DNA of 51,435 bases from Motiliproteus sp963974645 (GCA_963974645.1 CAXBEA010000015.1:1-51435); one strand, 5' to 3'. Positions 33,997 to 42,571 are shown, numbered from the stretch's first letter. Numbers and translations are program-made. The notes: a model not told the origin generated them from the sequence alone.

Positions 33997-34004
33997 ATCA
34001 CTAA

Positions 34005-34283
34005 TTAACCTCTACCACGAATTCTAGCTTTGCGTTCTGTCATTCTTGATTCAGCTTGGTCATGATCAATAAAAGAAGATCCCCCTGTATCAAATTTGTC
34101 AAAAGCCAAATTTACTTGCTCAGTTAGCCAAGTATCATGAGATACGGCTTTACGCTGTTGATTAGCAAGTTGTTCTGTGAGGTCTCGACAAGCATCGCTC
34201 AGCGTACGACCCTGATTTTCAGCCATTTTTTGGGCTAGGCGTTTGGTTTCTTCATCAACTCGAAATTGTATTCTGGTATCCAT
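34005..34283 (-). CDS. Orphan RelB/DinJ-type antitoxin
   Basis: 92 aa. The N-terminal ribbon-helix-helix reads DTRIQFRVDEETKRLAQKMAENQGRTLSDACRDLTEQLA, as in DinJ/RelB antitoxins that bind their own promoter. The C-terminal part, where the toxin would be bound, is polar and ends in RKARIRGRG. The toxin gene normally follows within a few bases, but here the downstream side is the RAYT remnant on the opposite strand, so no toxin is present. Confidence 0.75.
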   Translation of the reverse strand: MDTRIQFRVDEETKRLAQKMAENQGRTLSDACRDLTEQLANQQRKAVSHDTWLTEQVNLAFDKFDTGGSSFIDHDQAESRMTERKARIRGRG

Positions 34284-34334
34284 AAAAAAGGCCTTGGTTG
34301 ATGTGTGAGCACAAGTGTTAGCACGCGGTAACTA

Positions 34335-34537
34335 ATGTGGCAATTAACTCGGATTGGCTTAAGGATGCCAGCCAATATGAAGCAACCGGTAGTTGCGGCT
34401 TTGCTCGCTGGCTGGGGCAGGAGCAAAAGCAAAAGCCTTTCGGGGAGGATGCAGGTTTTGTTCAACTGTGCTTTGGTTGCCACACCCCGGTTAAGAGTCG
34501 GGATTATGTCTTTACCACCCCGGTTAAGTTGCCGTAA
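34335..34537 (+). pseudogene. C-terminal fragment of a cytochrome P460-family protein
   Basis: Frame with SCGFARWLGQEQKQKPFGEDAG, then VQLCFGCHTPVKSRDYVFT and a stop. The CFGCH haem motif followed by a DYVFT strand is the C-terminal end of cytochrome P460 proteins (haem mono-oxygenase-like, hydroxylamine- or NO-related). The signal peptide and the first two-thirds are missing. Confidence 0.65.
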
Positions 34538-34924
34538 CTATTGTTCTGAGCCTGTTAACTCTAGGCCTATGCCCCTTGTTTGAGATGAACTGATTCGCTT
34601 AATACAGGCGCTTCACCTTAGAGGAAGCCTTTGTTGTGGCGCGCCAATCCCGATAAGGAAACTACCGCCTGGAGAGCTGTGTACGGGAGAACCGCATCTA
34701 CAGTTCGGAGGGCGGGGAGGATGTGTGTCCTTCTTCCCCCTTATCGTGTTCGCAAAGCAGGCCAGTTTTGACGCAACTGACTATCAGAAATTGTGGTGCT
34801 GGTGTGTCAAGATCGAGGTGATTATGCACAGAGGTCGCTTTGGCTTGTTCGCGCCATGGTTTATGCTTGTCGCCAATATCAGGACAGCCGGTGTAAGTCG
34901 GTGCTAATCGTGACAGGAGTAAGT
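34538..34924. other. Island right end, non-coding
   Basis: 387 bases between the P460 fragment and the DUF2066 gene. It contains the group II intron remnant (34674-34740). The final 180 bases are the leader of the DUF2066 gene; no gene is seen. Confidence 0.6.
34674..34740 (+). mobile_element. 3' end of a second group II intron (domains V-VI)
   Basis: Domain V: GAGCTGT (34674-34680) pairs with ACAGTTC (34700-34706), carrying the AGC/GTT triad of most group II introns, with GGAGGGCGGGGAGG after it. Domain VI: GGGGAGGA and TCCTTCTTCCCC form a hairpin. The preceding ACTACCGCCTGGA is also typical. There is no reverse transcriptase, so this is a relic, and its AGC triad sets it apart from the CGC-type relic at 8345. 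Confidence 0.65.
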
Positions 34925-36082
34925 GTGGAATCTCGCATGCAGATGAGAGTCGTCGTAGCGGCTGTATTCAATCGCGTACTTCAGCGGGTCCAGTTAATCC
35001 AGCCCTGGCAGGAGGTTCTGCCGAAGCTGTTGCTACTCTGGTTGCTTGGCAGTTCTCAGGTGCAGGCTGCGCGGATCGGTGAGCTTTATACCGCCGAGTT
35101 GCTGGTCGCTGCGCAGTCGGTACGGGTCGCGCCTGAGCTGGTGAGCCAGGCTTTGCGGCAGGTGCTGGTCAAGGTCAGTGGTCGCAGGGACAGCATTGAG
35201 CAAGCGGTGATTGTCGAGGCGCTCTCGGAGTCCAGCCGCTATATCCAGCAATTTAGTTACCAGAGTACCCAGCAACCCCTCGCGACCGAGGATGGCCGTG
35301 AAGTTCTGGCGCATCGGTTAAGTATCGATTTTGAACGTACCCTGGTGGATCAGCTGCTGGCTAGGGCCGGGTTGCGTCCTCTGGGCAGTGTCCGGCCCGG
35401 TGTGCTGGTGTGGCTGCTGGAAGAACGTGATACGAGGCGTGAATTTCTGGGTCGTGATGAAGACCCCGCTTTTACCGCCATGAAGCAGCGTGCGCGTGAG
35501 CGCGGTCTGCCGATGTTTCGGCCATTGATGGATCTGGATGATCAGAGGGCGTTGTCTGTAGGCGATGCCTGGGGCTTTTTTAGCGACAGCATCAGCCAGG
35601 CCTCCAGTCGTTATCAGGCCGATTCGGTGCTGGTCGGACGACTTTACCGTAATCAGCAGGGCGCCTGGATAAGTCAGTGGTTATTAATCGGGTCCTCTGA
35701 TCAGATCGATAACTTCGAGGGTCAGGGGATCGCCCTTAATGAACACCTTAGCGCTGCGGTGGATATGGCTGCTGACCGGTTATTCGCCAACTTTGTTGGC
35801 CCTGTCGGTGAGCTTGATCCGGGCTCTTTGTTGCTCGAAATCGATGCAGTGGCTTCGGTAGACGACTATTTTCAACTCACTCAATATCTGCACGAGTTGC
35901 CTGCCGTTAAGGGAATAAAACTACAGTCTATTGACGGTGACCGGCTACTGCTGCAGCTGCAGATCGAGGGTGCAGCCAGCCAGTTGCGCGGGGCGATCGG
36001 TTTGAGCAACCATTTTAAGTTGCTGCCCAGTGCCGCCGAGAATCCGCAACCGGGACTGCTTAATTATCGCTGGCTGCGCTAA
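34925..36082 (+). CDS. DUF2066 domain protein, exported
   Basis: About 385 aa from GTG 34925, which has AGGAG at ideal spacing; ATG 34937 is the alternative. A hydrophobic stretch (KLLLLWLLGSSQVQA) ending around residue 48 acts as a signal sequence with a long N-region. The mature part fits DUF2066: YTAELLVAAQSVRVAPELVSQALRQVLVKVSGR and VLVWLLEERDTRREFLG. The function is unknown. It precedes perM and hda, a conserved order next to purM in Pseudomonas-like genomes. Confidence 0.85.
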   Translation: MESRMQMRVVVAAVFNRVLQRVQLIQPWQEVLPKLLLLWLLGSSQVQAARIGELYTAELLVAAQSVRVAPELVSQALRQVLVKVSGRRDSIEQAVIVEALSESSRYIQQFSYQSTQQPLATEDGREVLAHRLSIDFERTLVDQLLARAGLRPLGSVRPGVLVWLLEERDTRREFLGRDEDPAFTAMKQRARERGLPMFRPLMDLDDQRALSVGDAWGFFSDSISQASSRYQADSVLVGRLYRNQQGAWISQWLLIGSSDQIDNFEGQGIALNEHLSAAVDMAADRLFANFVGPVGELDPGSLLLEIDAVASVDDYFQLTQYLHELPAVKGIKLQSIDGDRLLLQLQIEGAASQLRGAIGLSNHFKLLPSAAENPQPGLLNYRWLR

Positions 36083-36119
36083 GCCCGTTTTCTTTTCCAA
36101 CCGTATCTAAAGGCTTTAG

Positions 36120-37265
36120 ATGACTGATTCGCAACGCTGGTTTGTACTCTGCCTGACGCTGGTGGTTGTGGCTATCTTCTATCTGTTGGCGCCGATACTG
36201 TTTCCGTTTCTGATCGGCATCTTGTTGGCCTATATCGGTGACCCGCTGGCCGATCGGCTGGAGCGTGCGGGGCTGTCACGAACCCTGTCGGTGGTGGCTG
36301 TGTTTACAGCCATGACGCTGATCTTTGTGCTGGCGCTGCTGCTGTTGCTGCCTCAGCTGGGGCGCCAGATAGAAAATCTGGTTGGCCAGATCCCGCTGCT
36401 GTTTAATTGGCTTAAAGAGGTCGCTATCCCCTGGTTGGAGCAGTTGTCGGGGCAGGAGCTTTCGACCCTGGAGCTGGACCGGGTGCGTCAGCTGGTGATG
36501 GAAAACTGGCGTACCGGAGGGGATCTGTTAACCCAGTTGCTGGGACAGGCGTCGCGCTCCGGAATGGCGTTTGCGGGTTGGTTGGTCAATCTGACCCTGA
36601 TCCCCGTGGTTGGGTTTTATCTATTGCGCGATTGGGATCGCATCATGACCCAGATTTGCGATATGTTGCCGCGGAGCTTGGAGCCCCGGGTGAGCCGTTG
36701 GGCCCAGGAGTGTGACGAGGTGTTAGCTGCGTTTATCAGGGGGCAACTGCTGGTGATGCTCTGTCTGGGGGCCTTCTACAGTATAGGTCTGGGTTTGGTT
36801 GGGCTTAAGCTGGCGTTGATCCTTGGGGTTGTCGCCGGGCTGGCGAGTATCGTCCCCTATATGGGGTTTATCATCGGGATTGGCGCCTCGCTGATCGCGG
36901 CACTGTTGCAGTTCAATGACCCCTATTATCTGCTGCTGGTCGGGGCGGTATTTGCCGCAGGGCAAGTGCTGGAGGCGGTGCTGCTAACGCCGGTGCTGGT
37001 GGGTGATAAGATCGGTCTGCATCCGGTAGCGGTGATTTTTGCGATCATGGCGGGTGGGCAGCTGTTTGGTTTTACCGGGGTGTTGTTGGCATTACCGATT
37101 GCAGCGGTGATCATGGTGCTGCTGCGTCATCTGCACCAGGGTTACCGTGACAGTGGTCTCTATCAGACGGATGCAGATAGTCCCCCAATACCTTTGCAGG
37201 CTGATTCAGCAGCAGGCAACTCGGCAGCAGGTAAGTCGGCAGCAGATAAGGCAATAGCTGAATAG
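36120..37265 (+). CDS. perM: AI-2E/PerM-family inner-membrane transporter
   Basis: 381 aa with about eight hydrophobic segments. LLAPILFPFLIGILLAYIGDPLADRLERAG at the start and FGFTGVLLALPIAAVIMVLLRHLH near the end are typical of the AI-2E transporter (PerM/YdgG) family. The substrate is unsettled for most members. The polar C-terminal tail contains a short Ala/Gly/Ser repeat (SAAGNSAAGKSAADK) made by a 15-base tandem DNA repeat at about 37205-37250. It lies 37 bases after the DUF2066 gene, so probably one operon. Confidence 0.88.
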   Translation: MTDSQRWFVLCLTLVVVAIFYLLAPILFPFLIGILLAYIGDPLADRLERAGLSRTLSVVAVFTAMTLIFVLALLLLLPQLGRQIENLVGQIPLLFNWLKEVAIPWLEQLSGQELSTLELDRVRQLVMENWRTGGDLLTQLLGQASRSGMAFAGWLVNLTLIPVVGFYLLRDWDRIMTQICDMLPRSLEPRVSRWAQECDEVLAAFIRGQLLVMLCLGAFYSIGLGLVGLKLALILGVVAGLASIVPYMGFIIGIGASLIAALLQFNDPYYLLLVGAVFAAGQVLEAVLLTPVLVGDKIGLHPVAVIFAIMAGGQLFGFTGVLLALPIAAVIMVLLRHLHQGYRDSGLYQTDADSPPIPLQADSAAGNSAAGKSAADKAIAE

Positions 37266-37445
37266 GCTGCACGTTTAGTCGAATACGGTTGCTGCTGACG
37301 CAGGCGCAGCAGACGGCTATACTCGCCCGCCTAGAAACGAGAGGGCGGTCACGCGAAGCGGGAGCTTCGGTTGGTTTTTGTCTTGTGTCGGTCAGTCTTG
37401 CGGAATGGTCCGCGCGCCCATGATTATCAGGTACCCGAGTTTTTG

Positions 37446-38174
37446 ATGTCTAGCCTACAACCCCATCAACTCTCCCTTAGTGTGGGTCTGCGCGATGACG
37501 CCACCCTGGAGAATTTCTATAGCCACCATAATGATCTGGCGGTCCAGGCCGTGGAGCGGATAGCCCAGGGCAGTGATGGCGCTGCCGGCGACGCGGTGGC
37601 TGAGCCCTTTGTCTACCTTTGGGGAGAGCCAGGAGCGGGCTGCTCACACCTGCTTCAAGCCGCCTGCCATCGTGCCGGGCTCCATCAACGCAGTGCCTTT
37701 TATCTGCCGTTGGATCAGTTTATGAACCAGGGGCCCCGGCTGCTCGATGGCTTGGAAACCCTGGATCTGGTCTGTATCGATCAGCTGCAAAAAGTAGCGG
37801 GTCTGGCCGAATGGGACGAGGCCCTGTTTCACCTGTTTAATCGGATTCGCGATGCTGGCCATCAGTTGCTGGTCGCGGCCGATGCGGCACCACGACAGCT
37901 CGCGGTTGCGCTGCCGGATCTGGCTTCACGCTTAAGCTGGGGCGTGGTGTTACGGATTCACGCGTTGGACGATGATGGCAAAATGGCAGCGTTGCGCGCT
38001 CGCGCCCACGACCGCGGCATCGAACTGGACGAGGGTGTGGTGCAGTATATTTTTTATCGGAGTCCACGCCAGACCCATGAGCTGTTTGCGCTGCTGGACC
38101 GACTGGATCGGGCCTCGCTATCGGCCCAGCGTAAGGTCACTATCCCTTTTGTGAAGCAATTACTGGGCTGGTAA
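37446..38174 (+). CDS. hda: DnaA regulatory inactivator Hda
   Basis: 242 aa from ATG 37446 (MSSLQPHQLSLSVGLRDDATLENFY), the usual Hda start. It is a DnaA-like AAA+ ATPase: YLWGEPGAGCSHLLQAACH is the Walker A-like loop, LDLVCIDQLQKVAG the Walker B, and ALPDLASRLSWGVVLRI the sensor 1/arginine-finger region. Together with the clamp it stimulates ATP hydrolysis by DnaA to prevent re-initiation. The frame upstream to 37371 is not needed. Confidence 0.93.
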   Translation: MSSLQPHQLSLSVGLRDDATLENFYSHHNDLAVQAVERIAQGSDGAAGDAVAEPFVYLWGEPGAGCSHLLQAACHRAGLHQRSAFYLPLDQFMNQGPRLLDGLETLDLVCIDQLQKVAGLAEWDEALFHLFNRIRDAGHQLLVAADAAPRQLAVALPDLASRLSWGVVLRIHALDDDGKMAALRARAHDRGIELDEGVVQYIFYRSPRQTHELFALLDRLDRASLSAQRKVTIPFVKQLLGW

Positions 38175-38178
38175 CGGG

Positions 38179-38466
38179 ATGGGTCGCTGGATGCTGCGGC
38201 CCAGAGAGCGAATAGCGCCGGGGATTAATTTTTTTCTTAGTCTGAATCGAGTAATGGATCGAGTAATGGAACGAGTAGAACGTGATTTTTTTAGCCGTCC
38301 GGCGGCTGAACAGCAAGAATTTTTAACCCAAACCTGGTGCAATAAGTGCCAGCAACCGGACCTGGGAATGCGCGATCCAGTGGAGTATACCGAGGGTAAA
38401 AAGCTGCTAATCGAGGGTAAATGCTGCCGCTGCGGCGAGGTCGTGACGACCGAGTTAATCGATTAG
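38179..38466 (+). CDS. Small zinc-ribbon protein downstream of hda
   Basis: Up to 95 aa. The C-terminal half carries two Cys pairs, WCNKC and KCCRCGE, about 35 residues apart, forming a probable zinc ribbon. The N-terminus is basic and helical (SLNRVMDRVMERVERDFFSRPAAEQQEF), with the VM(D/E)RV repeat reflecting a 12-base DNA repeat. ATG 38179 is 4 bases after the hda stop; later ATGs at 38251 or 38263 are also possible. No named family is recognised; co-transcription with hda is likely. Confidence 0.65.
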   Translation: MGRWMLRPRERIAPGINFFLSLNRVMDRVMERVERDFFSRPAAEQQEFLTQTWCNKCQQPDLGMRDPVEYTEGKKLLIEGKCCRCGEVVTTELID

Positions 38467-38612
38467 GGGTTAGCGGTTAGCTCCGTGTCGGCAGGCTCTG
38501 TCTGCCGATCAGCCTTGGCAATATAACGCGGCTTGTTGCTGATATTGTTCTTGGCGTTGGCGCGCTTGGCCTTTTTAGACAGTATCTGGTTTATTTTTTT
38601 ACGTTTGTTCAT
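38463..38612 (-). CDS. DUF2986-type small basic protein
   Basis: 49 aa from ATG 38612. MNKRKKINQILSKKAKRANAKNNISNKPRYIAKADR fits DUF2986, a family of very short Lys/Asn-rich proteins of gammaproteobacteria with unknown role. The stop overlaps the stop of the convergent zinc-ribbon gene by 4 bases. The longer upstream frame lacks family similarity. Confidence 0.7.
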   Translation of the reverse strand: MNKRKKINQILSKKAKRANAKNNISNKPRYIAKADRQTEPADTELTANP

Positions 38613-38724
38613 GGCAGTTACAATTGATCCGCAGGCTGGTTGGGGATCCACAGGGGGCAGTTGGCGATCCCTGAGGATAATTGGGCTGATTCTAACCTGT
38701 TAACAGATCGAGCAGTATCTCCAA

Positions 38725-39711
38725 TTATTTTTTCTTCCTTCGCTGCGCAGGCTTAGCAGGCTTGGATGCTCGGGGATCTGCCTTTCGGCTGCTGTCTTTG
38801 GTCTTGGTTGCCGGTCGATGCTTGGGGGCTGTCTTTTGCAGCCCAGCAGGCGCTTTTTTTGCACTCTTGGTGTTTTTTCCCGCAGTTTTGTTCAGGGTGG
38901 TTTTTTTGGCTCTGCTAGTGTGGTCTGAGCTGTTGGAGACGGTTTTTTTAGACTGGGCGGTTTGAGCCGAGGCGGTCTTTTGTGAACCTGAAACGGCGCT
39001 GTTGAGTTCCGCCATTTCGGCCGGGGTGAGGTCGCGCCACTGGCCTGGCTTGAGTTTGCCCAGCGACACCGACATGATCCGGACCCGCTTTAACTTGGTG
39101 ACGTTGTAGCCGAGAAACTCACACATCCGCCGGATCTGCCGGTTAAGCCCCTGGGTTAACACAATATTAAATTCGAACCTGCCGGTGATATGCGCTTTGC
39201 AGGGATCGGTCACCGTGTTGAGAATAGGCACCCCGTGACCCATCTTATCGATAAAACGTTGGCTGAGCGGTTTGTCGACGGTGACCAGGTATTCCTTATC
39301 GTGGGCGTTTTCGGCACGCAGGATCTTATTAACGATATCGCCGTCACTGGTCAGAAAAATAAGCCCCTCAGAGGGCTTGTCGAGTCGGCCGATCGGAAAG
39401 ATCCGTTGCCGGTGACCGATGGCATCCACGATGTTGCCCTTGACTCCTGTCTCCGTCGTACAGGTAATCCCAATCGGCTTGTTGTAGGCGATGTAGACGC
39501 GGTCCGATTTGTTTACCGGGCTGGCTTTGATCTGGCGTCCATCAACCTGGACCTCATCTTCAGGGTTGACCCTGGTGCCCAGCTCTGGCTGTCTGCCATT
39601 GATCGTCACGCGGCGCTGCTCGATCAATTTATCAGCCTCGCGCCGGGAGCAAAATCCCGAGTCACTGATGAACTTGTTGAGGCGTATGCCGCTACTGCTG
39701 TTCACAATCAT
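38725..39711 (-). CDS. rluF: 23S rRNA pseudouridine(2604) synthase RluF
   Basis: 328 aa. An S4 domain (RLNKFISDSGFCSRREADKLIEQRRVTING) is followed by the RsuA/RluB/E/F catalytic domain with the Asp in FPIGRLDKPSEGLIFLTSDGD. ENAHDKEYLVTVDKPLS is characteristic of RluF. The enzyme is complete by about residue 243. The last 85 residues are an extra Lys/Ala/Thr/Ser-rich basic tail ending RRKKK, which is likely disordered and may aid RNA binding. Confidence 0.92.
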   Translation of the reverse strand: MIVNSSSGIRLNKFISDSGFCSRREADKLIEQRRVTINGRQPELGTRVNPEDEVQVDGRQIKASPVNKSDRVYIAYNKPIGITCTTETGVKGNIVDAIGHRQRIFPIGRLDKPSEGLIFLTSDGDIVNKILRAENAHDKEYLVTVDKPLSQRFIDKMGHGVPILNTVTDPCKAHITGRFEFNIVLTQGLNRQIRRMCEFLGYNVTKLKRVRIMSVSLGKLKPGQWRDLTPAEMAELNSAVSGSQKTASAQTAQSKKTVSNSSDHTSRAKKTTLNKTAGKNTKSAKKAPAGLQKTAPKHRPATKTKDSSRKADPRASKPAKPAQRRKKK

Positions 39712-39780
39712 TTCCTGTTTTCAAAGAGCTTAAGGGCCCGTTGCCGGGGCCCAGCGTTCAGCTCGTTGCACGGGTTGAAA

Positions 39781-40215
39781 TTAAGGGGCCTTCGGGCTAC
39801 TGGAGGGTTCGGCGCTCTGTTGCTGCTGCAAGAGTCCGTTGTACAGGCTTTTCCAGCGGGCATAGAGCATGGCGCTGCAAAAAATGCCGCTACTCAACAG
39901 TGTCATCAGGATGCCCAGCGAGCTGCCACCGTAGGCGTAGACCGCGCCCATGCAGAAATAGAGCAAAATAACAAAGCAGAGCCAGATATGGGGACGGGGA
40001 CGACCGCTAAAAATACTGGGTATGAACGCCAGCAGCAACAGCGATTGTACCAACCAGATCACCAGCGGATTTGCCTCACCCGGCGGGTTGATCCAAAAGG
40101 TCCAGAGCGCGAATACCAGGATCAGCCCCAGTAGCTGGACGCGGGTCGCCCATCCGCTGGCAGAGACTCTCTGCTGCAGCTGTTCAGGGGAGAGTTTGTT
40201 CTTGATCATCGCCAT
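39781..40215 (-). CDS. DUF2069 membrane protein
   Basis: 144 aa with four hydrophobic helices; fits DUF2069 (LLGLILVFALWTFWINPP at the N-terminal side). The function is unknown. It is the last gene of arsC-wrbA-DUF2069; its start overlaps the wrbA stop by one base. This trio is conserved in Pseudomonas-like genomes. Confidence 0.85.
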   Translation of the reverse strand: MAMIKNKLSPEQLQQRVSASGWATRVQLLGLILVFALWTFWINPPGEANPLVIWLVQSLLLLAFIPSIFSGRPRPHIWLCFVILLYFCMGAVYAYGGSSLGILMTLLSSGIFCSAMLYARWKSLYNGLLQQQQSAEPSSSPKAP

Positions 40216-40829
40216 CAGTGTGCGTCTCGGGATAATTGTAGAGCTAGGGTAGCGATGCGCTGGCCTTGGGCACGGCAGAGCTGCAGTTCGGTATCGGTCA
40301 GTGAACGCTCGCCCTGGCTTCCCGCAACATGGGTTGCGCCGTAAGGGGTGCCGCCGGCCTCGGTAGTGAACAGCCCTGATTCGCTGTAGGGGATCCCTGC
40401 GATCACCATGCCGTGGTGCAGTAGCGGCAGCATCATGCTTAACAGGGTGCTCTCTTGACCCCCATGGGGGCTGGCGGTGGAGCTGAACACGCCGGCGGGT
40501 TTGTTAATCAGTGTGCCGTTGCTCCAGAGGCTGCTGGTGCCATCGATAAAGTATTTTAATGCCGCTGCCATGTTGCCAAAGCGGGTCGGCGAGCCGAGCA
40601 GCAAGCCGGCGCAGTTGCGCAGGTCATCGTCGCTGCAATAGAGCGCGCCCTGCTCAGGTATCGAGGCCTGGATGGCTTCGCACTCGGTGGATACGGCGGG
40701 CACGGTTCTCAGCCGCGCTTCGATCCCCTGGACCTCTTCGACGCCACGGGCCAGATGTTGGGCCATTTTGGCGGTTGCGCCCTGGCGGCTGTAATAGAGC
40801 ACTAGAATGTAGGGAGCGGTTTTTGGCAT
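40215..40829 (-). CDS. wrbA: NAD(P)H:quinone oxidoreductase WrbA
   Basis: 204 aa flavodoxin-like protein. LVLYYSRQGATAKMAQHLARGVEEVQG is the FMN-phosphate loop, GSPTRFGNMAAALKYFIDGTSSLW the central flavin-binding region, and FSSTASPHGGQESTLLSM the WrbA-specific block. It reduces quinones by two electrons. It overlaps arsC by one base upstream, so the two are translationally coupled. Confidence 0.93.
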   Translation of the reverse strand: MPKTAPYILVLYYSRQGATAKMAQHLARGVEEVQGIEARLRTVPAVSTECEAIQASIPEQGALYCSDDDLRNCAGLLLGSPTRFGNMAAALKYFIDGTSSLWSNGTLINKPAGVFSSTASPHGGQESTLLSMMLPLLHHGMVIAGIPYSESGLFTTEAGGTPYGATHVAGSQGERSLTDTELQLCRAQGQRIATLALQLSRDAH

Positions 40830-41179
40830 TAGAGCAGATCCAGCACGTTTTCGGGCGGGCGGCCGATTCTGGCTTGGTCGCCGCGAATAGCGATAGGACG
40901 TTCGATAAGACGGGGAAAGGCTACCATTGCATCGAGCAGCGCATCATCGCTTAGCGCGGGGTCTTTGAGGTTATTATCCTTATACTCCTGCTCACCGCTG
41001 CGCAGCAGTTGGCGCGGTCCTAGCTGCAGCTGATGCAACAGGGTGCGGAGTTCTTCGCGGCTGGGTGGCGTTTCCAGATAGAGCCGAATTTCCGGCTCCT
41101 GACCATGCTCCTGCAGCAGTTGCAAGGTCTGGCGTGACTTGGAGCAGCGGGGGTTGTGGTAGAGGGTGATCGTACTCAT
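40829..41179 (-). CDS. arsC: ArsC-type glutaredoxin-dependent arsenate reductase
   Basis: 116 aa. TLYHNPRCSKSRQTLQLLQEHG contains the catalytic Cys, and later Arg residues include RPIAIRGDQARIGRPPENVLDLL as in ArsC/YfgD proteins. It reduces arsenate to arsenite with glutathione in arsenic-handling members; here no arsB/arsR is nearby and the wrbA linkage suggests the YfgD-like housekeeping branch. It is divergent from yihY. Confidence 0.88.
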   Translation of the reverse strand: MSTITLYHNPRCSKSRQTLQLLQEHGQEPEIRLYLETPPSREELRTLLHQLQLGPRQLLRSGEQEYKDNNLKDPALSDDALLDAMVAFPRLIERPIAIRGDQARIGRPPENVLDLL

Positions 41180-41299
41180 GGCGTGTCCCGGTCATGGATA
41201 ATCTATTGTTATCGAACTGATCGGGCTATTCTAACCATTGTTATTGCGGTAACAAGGCACGATTTATGTGGATTAAGCGATAAGCAGGAACTCCAGTGT

Positions 41300-42571
41300 A
41301 TGAAAGTTAGCTTTCTTTATTTGAACTACCGAACAACGGTTGGTTTTTTGCGCTATCTGTTTCAGCAGTTTAATGCCAATCAGGGGACCCTGAATGCTGC
41401 TGTGATGACCTATACCACGCTGTTTGCGGTGGTGCCGATGATGATGGTGACTTACTCTATGCTGTCATCGATTCCGATCTTTCAGGAGGTCTGGCCTCAG
41501 CTTGAAAGTCTGATCTTTGATAACTTTGTTCCCAGTACCGGTGCCCAGGTTAAAGAGTATCTGTCTGGTTTTGCGGGGCAGGCGCGGAGCCTGACCGGTG
41601 TGGGTCTCGCCTTCTTGGTGGTGACCGCCTACATGATGCTCAAAAGTGTAGAAAAAACCTTTAATCGAATCTGGCAGATACGCAATCCGCGGCGGGGGGT
41701 GTCTAGTTTTCTACTCTACTGGGCGGTGCTGAGCCTGGGGCCGCTGCTGCTGGGGCTGGGTTTCGTTCTCACCTCCTATGTTACCTCCTTGCCGCTGGTG
41801 AGCGATGCGGCCGGGGTGATTGGCGGTAAGGAGCGGTTGTTGGCGTTTCTTCCGCTGCTACTGAGCAGTGCCGCATTTATGCTGTTGTACGCGGCGGTAC
41901 CTAACTGTCAGGTACCGCTTCGGCATGCGCTGGCGGGTGGCGTTATCAGTGCACTGCTGTTTGAGGCGGCAAAACGTGGCTTTGCGCTGTTTGTCTCGCT
42001 ATCACCCTCGTATCAGCTGATCTATGGCGCTTTCGCTGCGGTGCCGCTGTTTTTGGTCTGGATCTATATCTCCTGGATGATTGTATTGCTCGGGGCGCAG
42101 TTTGTGCGTTGCCTGAGCACCTATGATTTGAATCGCCAGGGCATTGACGCGCCGCCGTTTTACTGGGGTTTACGTTTGCTGGAGCAGCTGTGGCGTGCCC
42201 AGCAGCAGGGTCAGGGGCTGTATGAAAAACAGCTGGTGCAACGCATTCCGGGATTGTCGGCACTGCTGCTGGGGCGCTATCTGGATGAGCTTAAACGTGC
42301 CGGGATAGTGAATATCAATACCGACGGCCAGTATCTGCTCTGTCGGGATCTGCATACGCTGAGTGTGGAACAGTTTAATCAGCAGGTCAGCTGGGTGCTC
42401 CCTGACGGGTTTGTGGGTAAGGGTGTTGTCAATGTGGCTGATCAAGCCCTGGATGACTGGCCGCAGCAGCTGCAATCGCATCTTGAAGCGGTACGTGTCT
42501 ATCGCGAACAGCAGTTGCAACCGAGTTTGGCCGAGTTGTTCGGTGCCGCTATAGAAAAACCTAAGCCTTAG
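41300..42571 (+). CDS. yihY: YihY/BrkB-family inner-membrane protein
   Basis: 423 aa from ATG 41300, which has AGGAAC upstream; the longer frame to 41156 overlaps arsC. Residues 25-290 contain six hydrophobic segments with the AAVMTYTTLFAVVPMMMV start and YGAFAAVPLFLVWIYISWMIVLLGAQF motif of YihY/BrkB proteins. A cytoplasmic tail of about 130 residues holds a winged-helix-like stretch (LGRYLDELKRAGIVNINTDGQYLLCRDL). The family function is not established. Confidence 0.9.
   Translation: MKVSFLYLNYRTTVGFLRYLFQQFNANQGTLNAAVMTYTTLFAVVPMMMVTYSMLSSIPIFQEVWPQLESLIFDNFVPSTGAQVKEYLSGFAGQARSLTGVGLAFLVVTAYMMLKSVEKTFNRIWQIRNPRRGVSSFLLYWAVLSLGPLLLGLGFVLTSYVTSLPLVSDAAGVIGGKERLLAFLPLLLSSAAFMLLYAAVPNCQVPLRHALAGGVISALLFEAAKRGFALFVSLSPSYQLIYGAFAAVPLFLVWIYISWMIVLLGAQFVRCLSTYDLNRQGIDAPPFYWGLRLLEQLWRAQQQGQGLYEKQLVQRIPGLSALLLGRYLDELKRAGIVNINTDGQYLLCRDLHTLSVEQFNQQVSWVLPDGFVGKGVVNVADQALDDWPQQLQSHLEAVRVYREQQLQPSLAELFGAAIEKPKP

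Noticed and set aside
34860..34924. Possible cobalamin-type riboswitch before the DUF2066 gene
   Set aside because: A few bases recall a B12-box, but no supporting stems are seen and DUF2066 is not a B12-related gene.
39190..40134. 314-aa plus-strand frame opposite rluF and DUF2069
   Set aside because: Crosses two well-supported minus-strand genes; composition is that of an antisense shadow.
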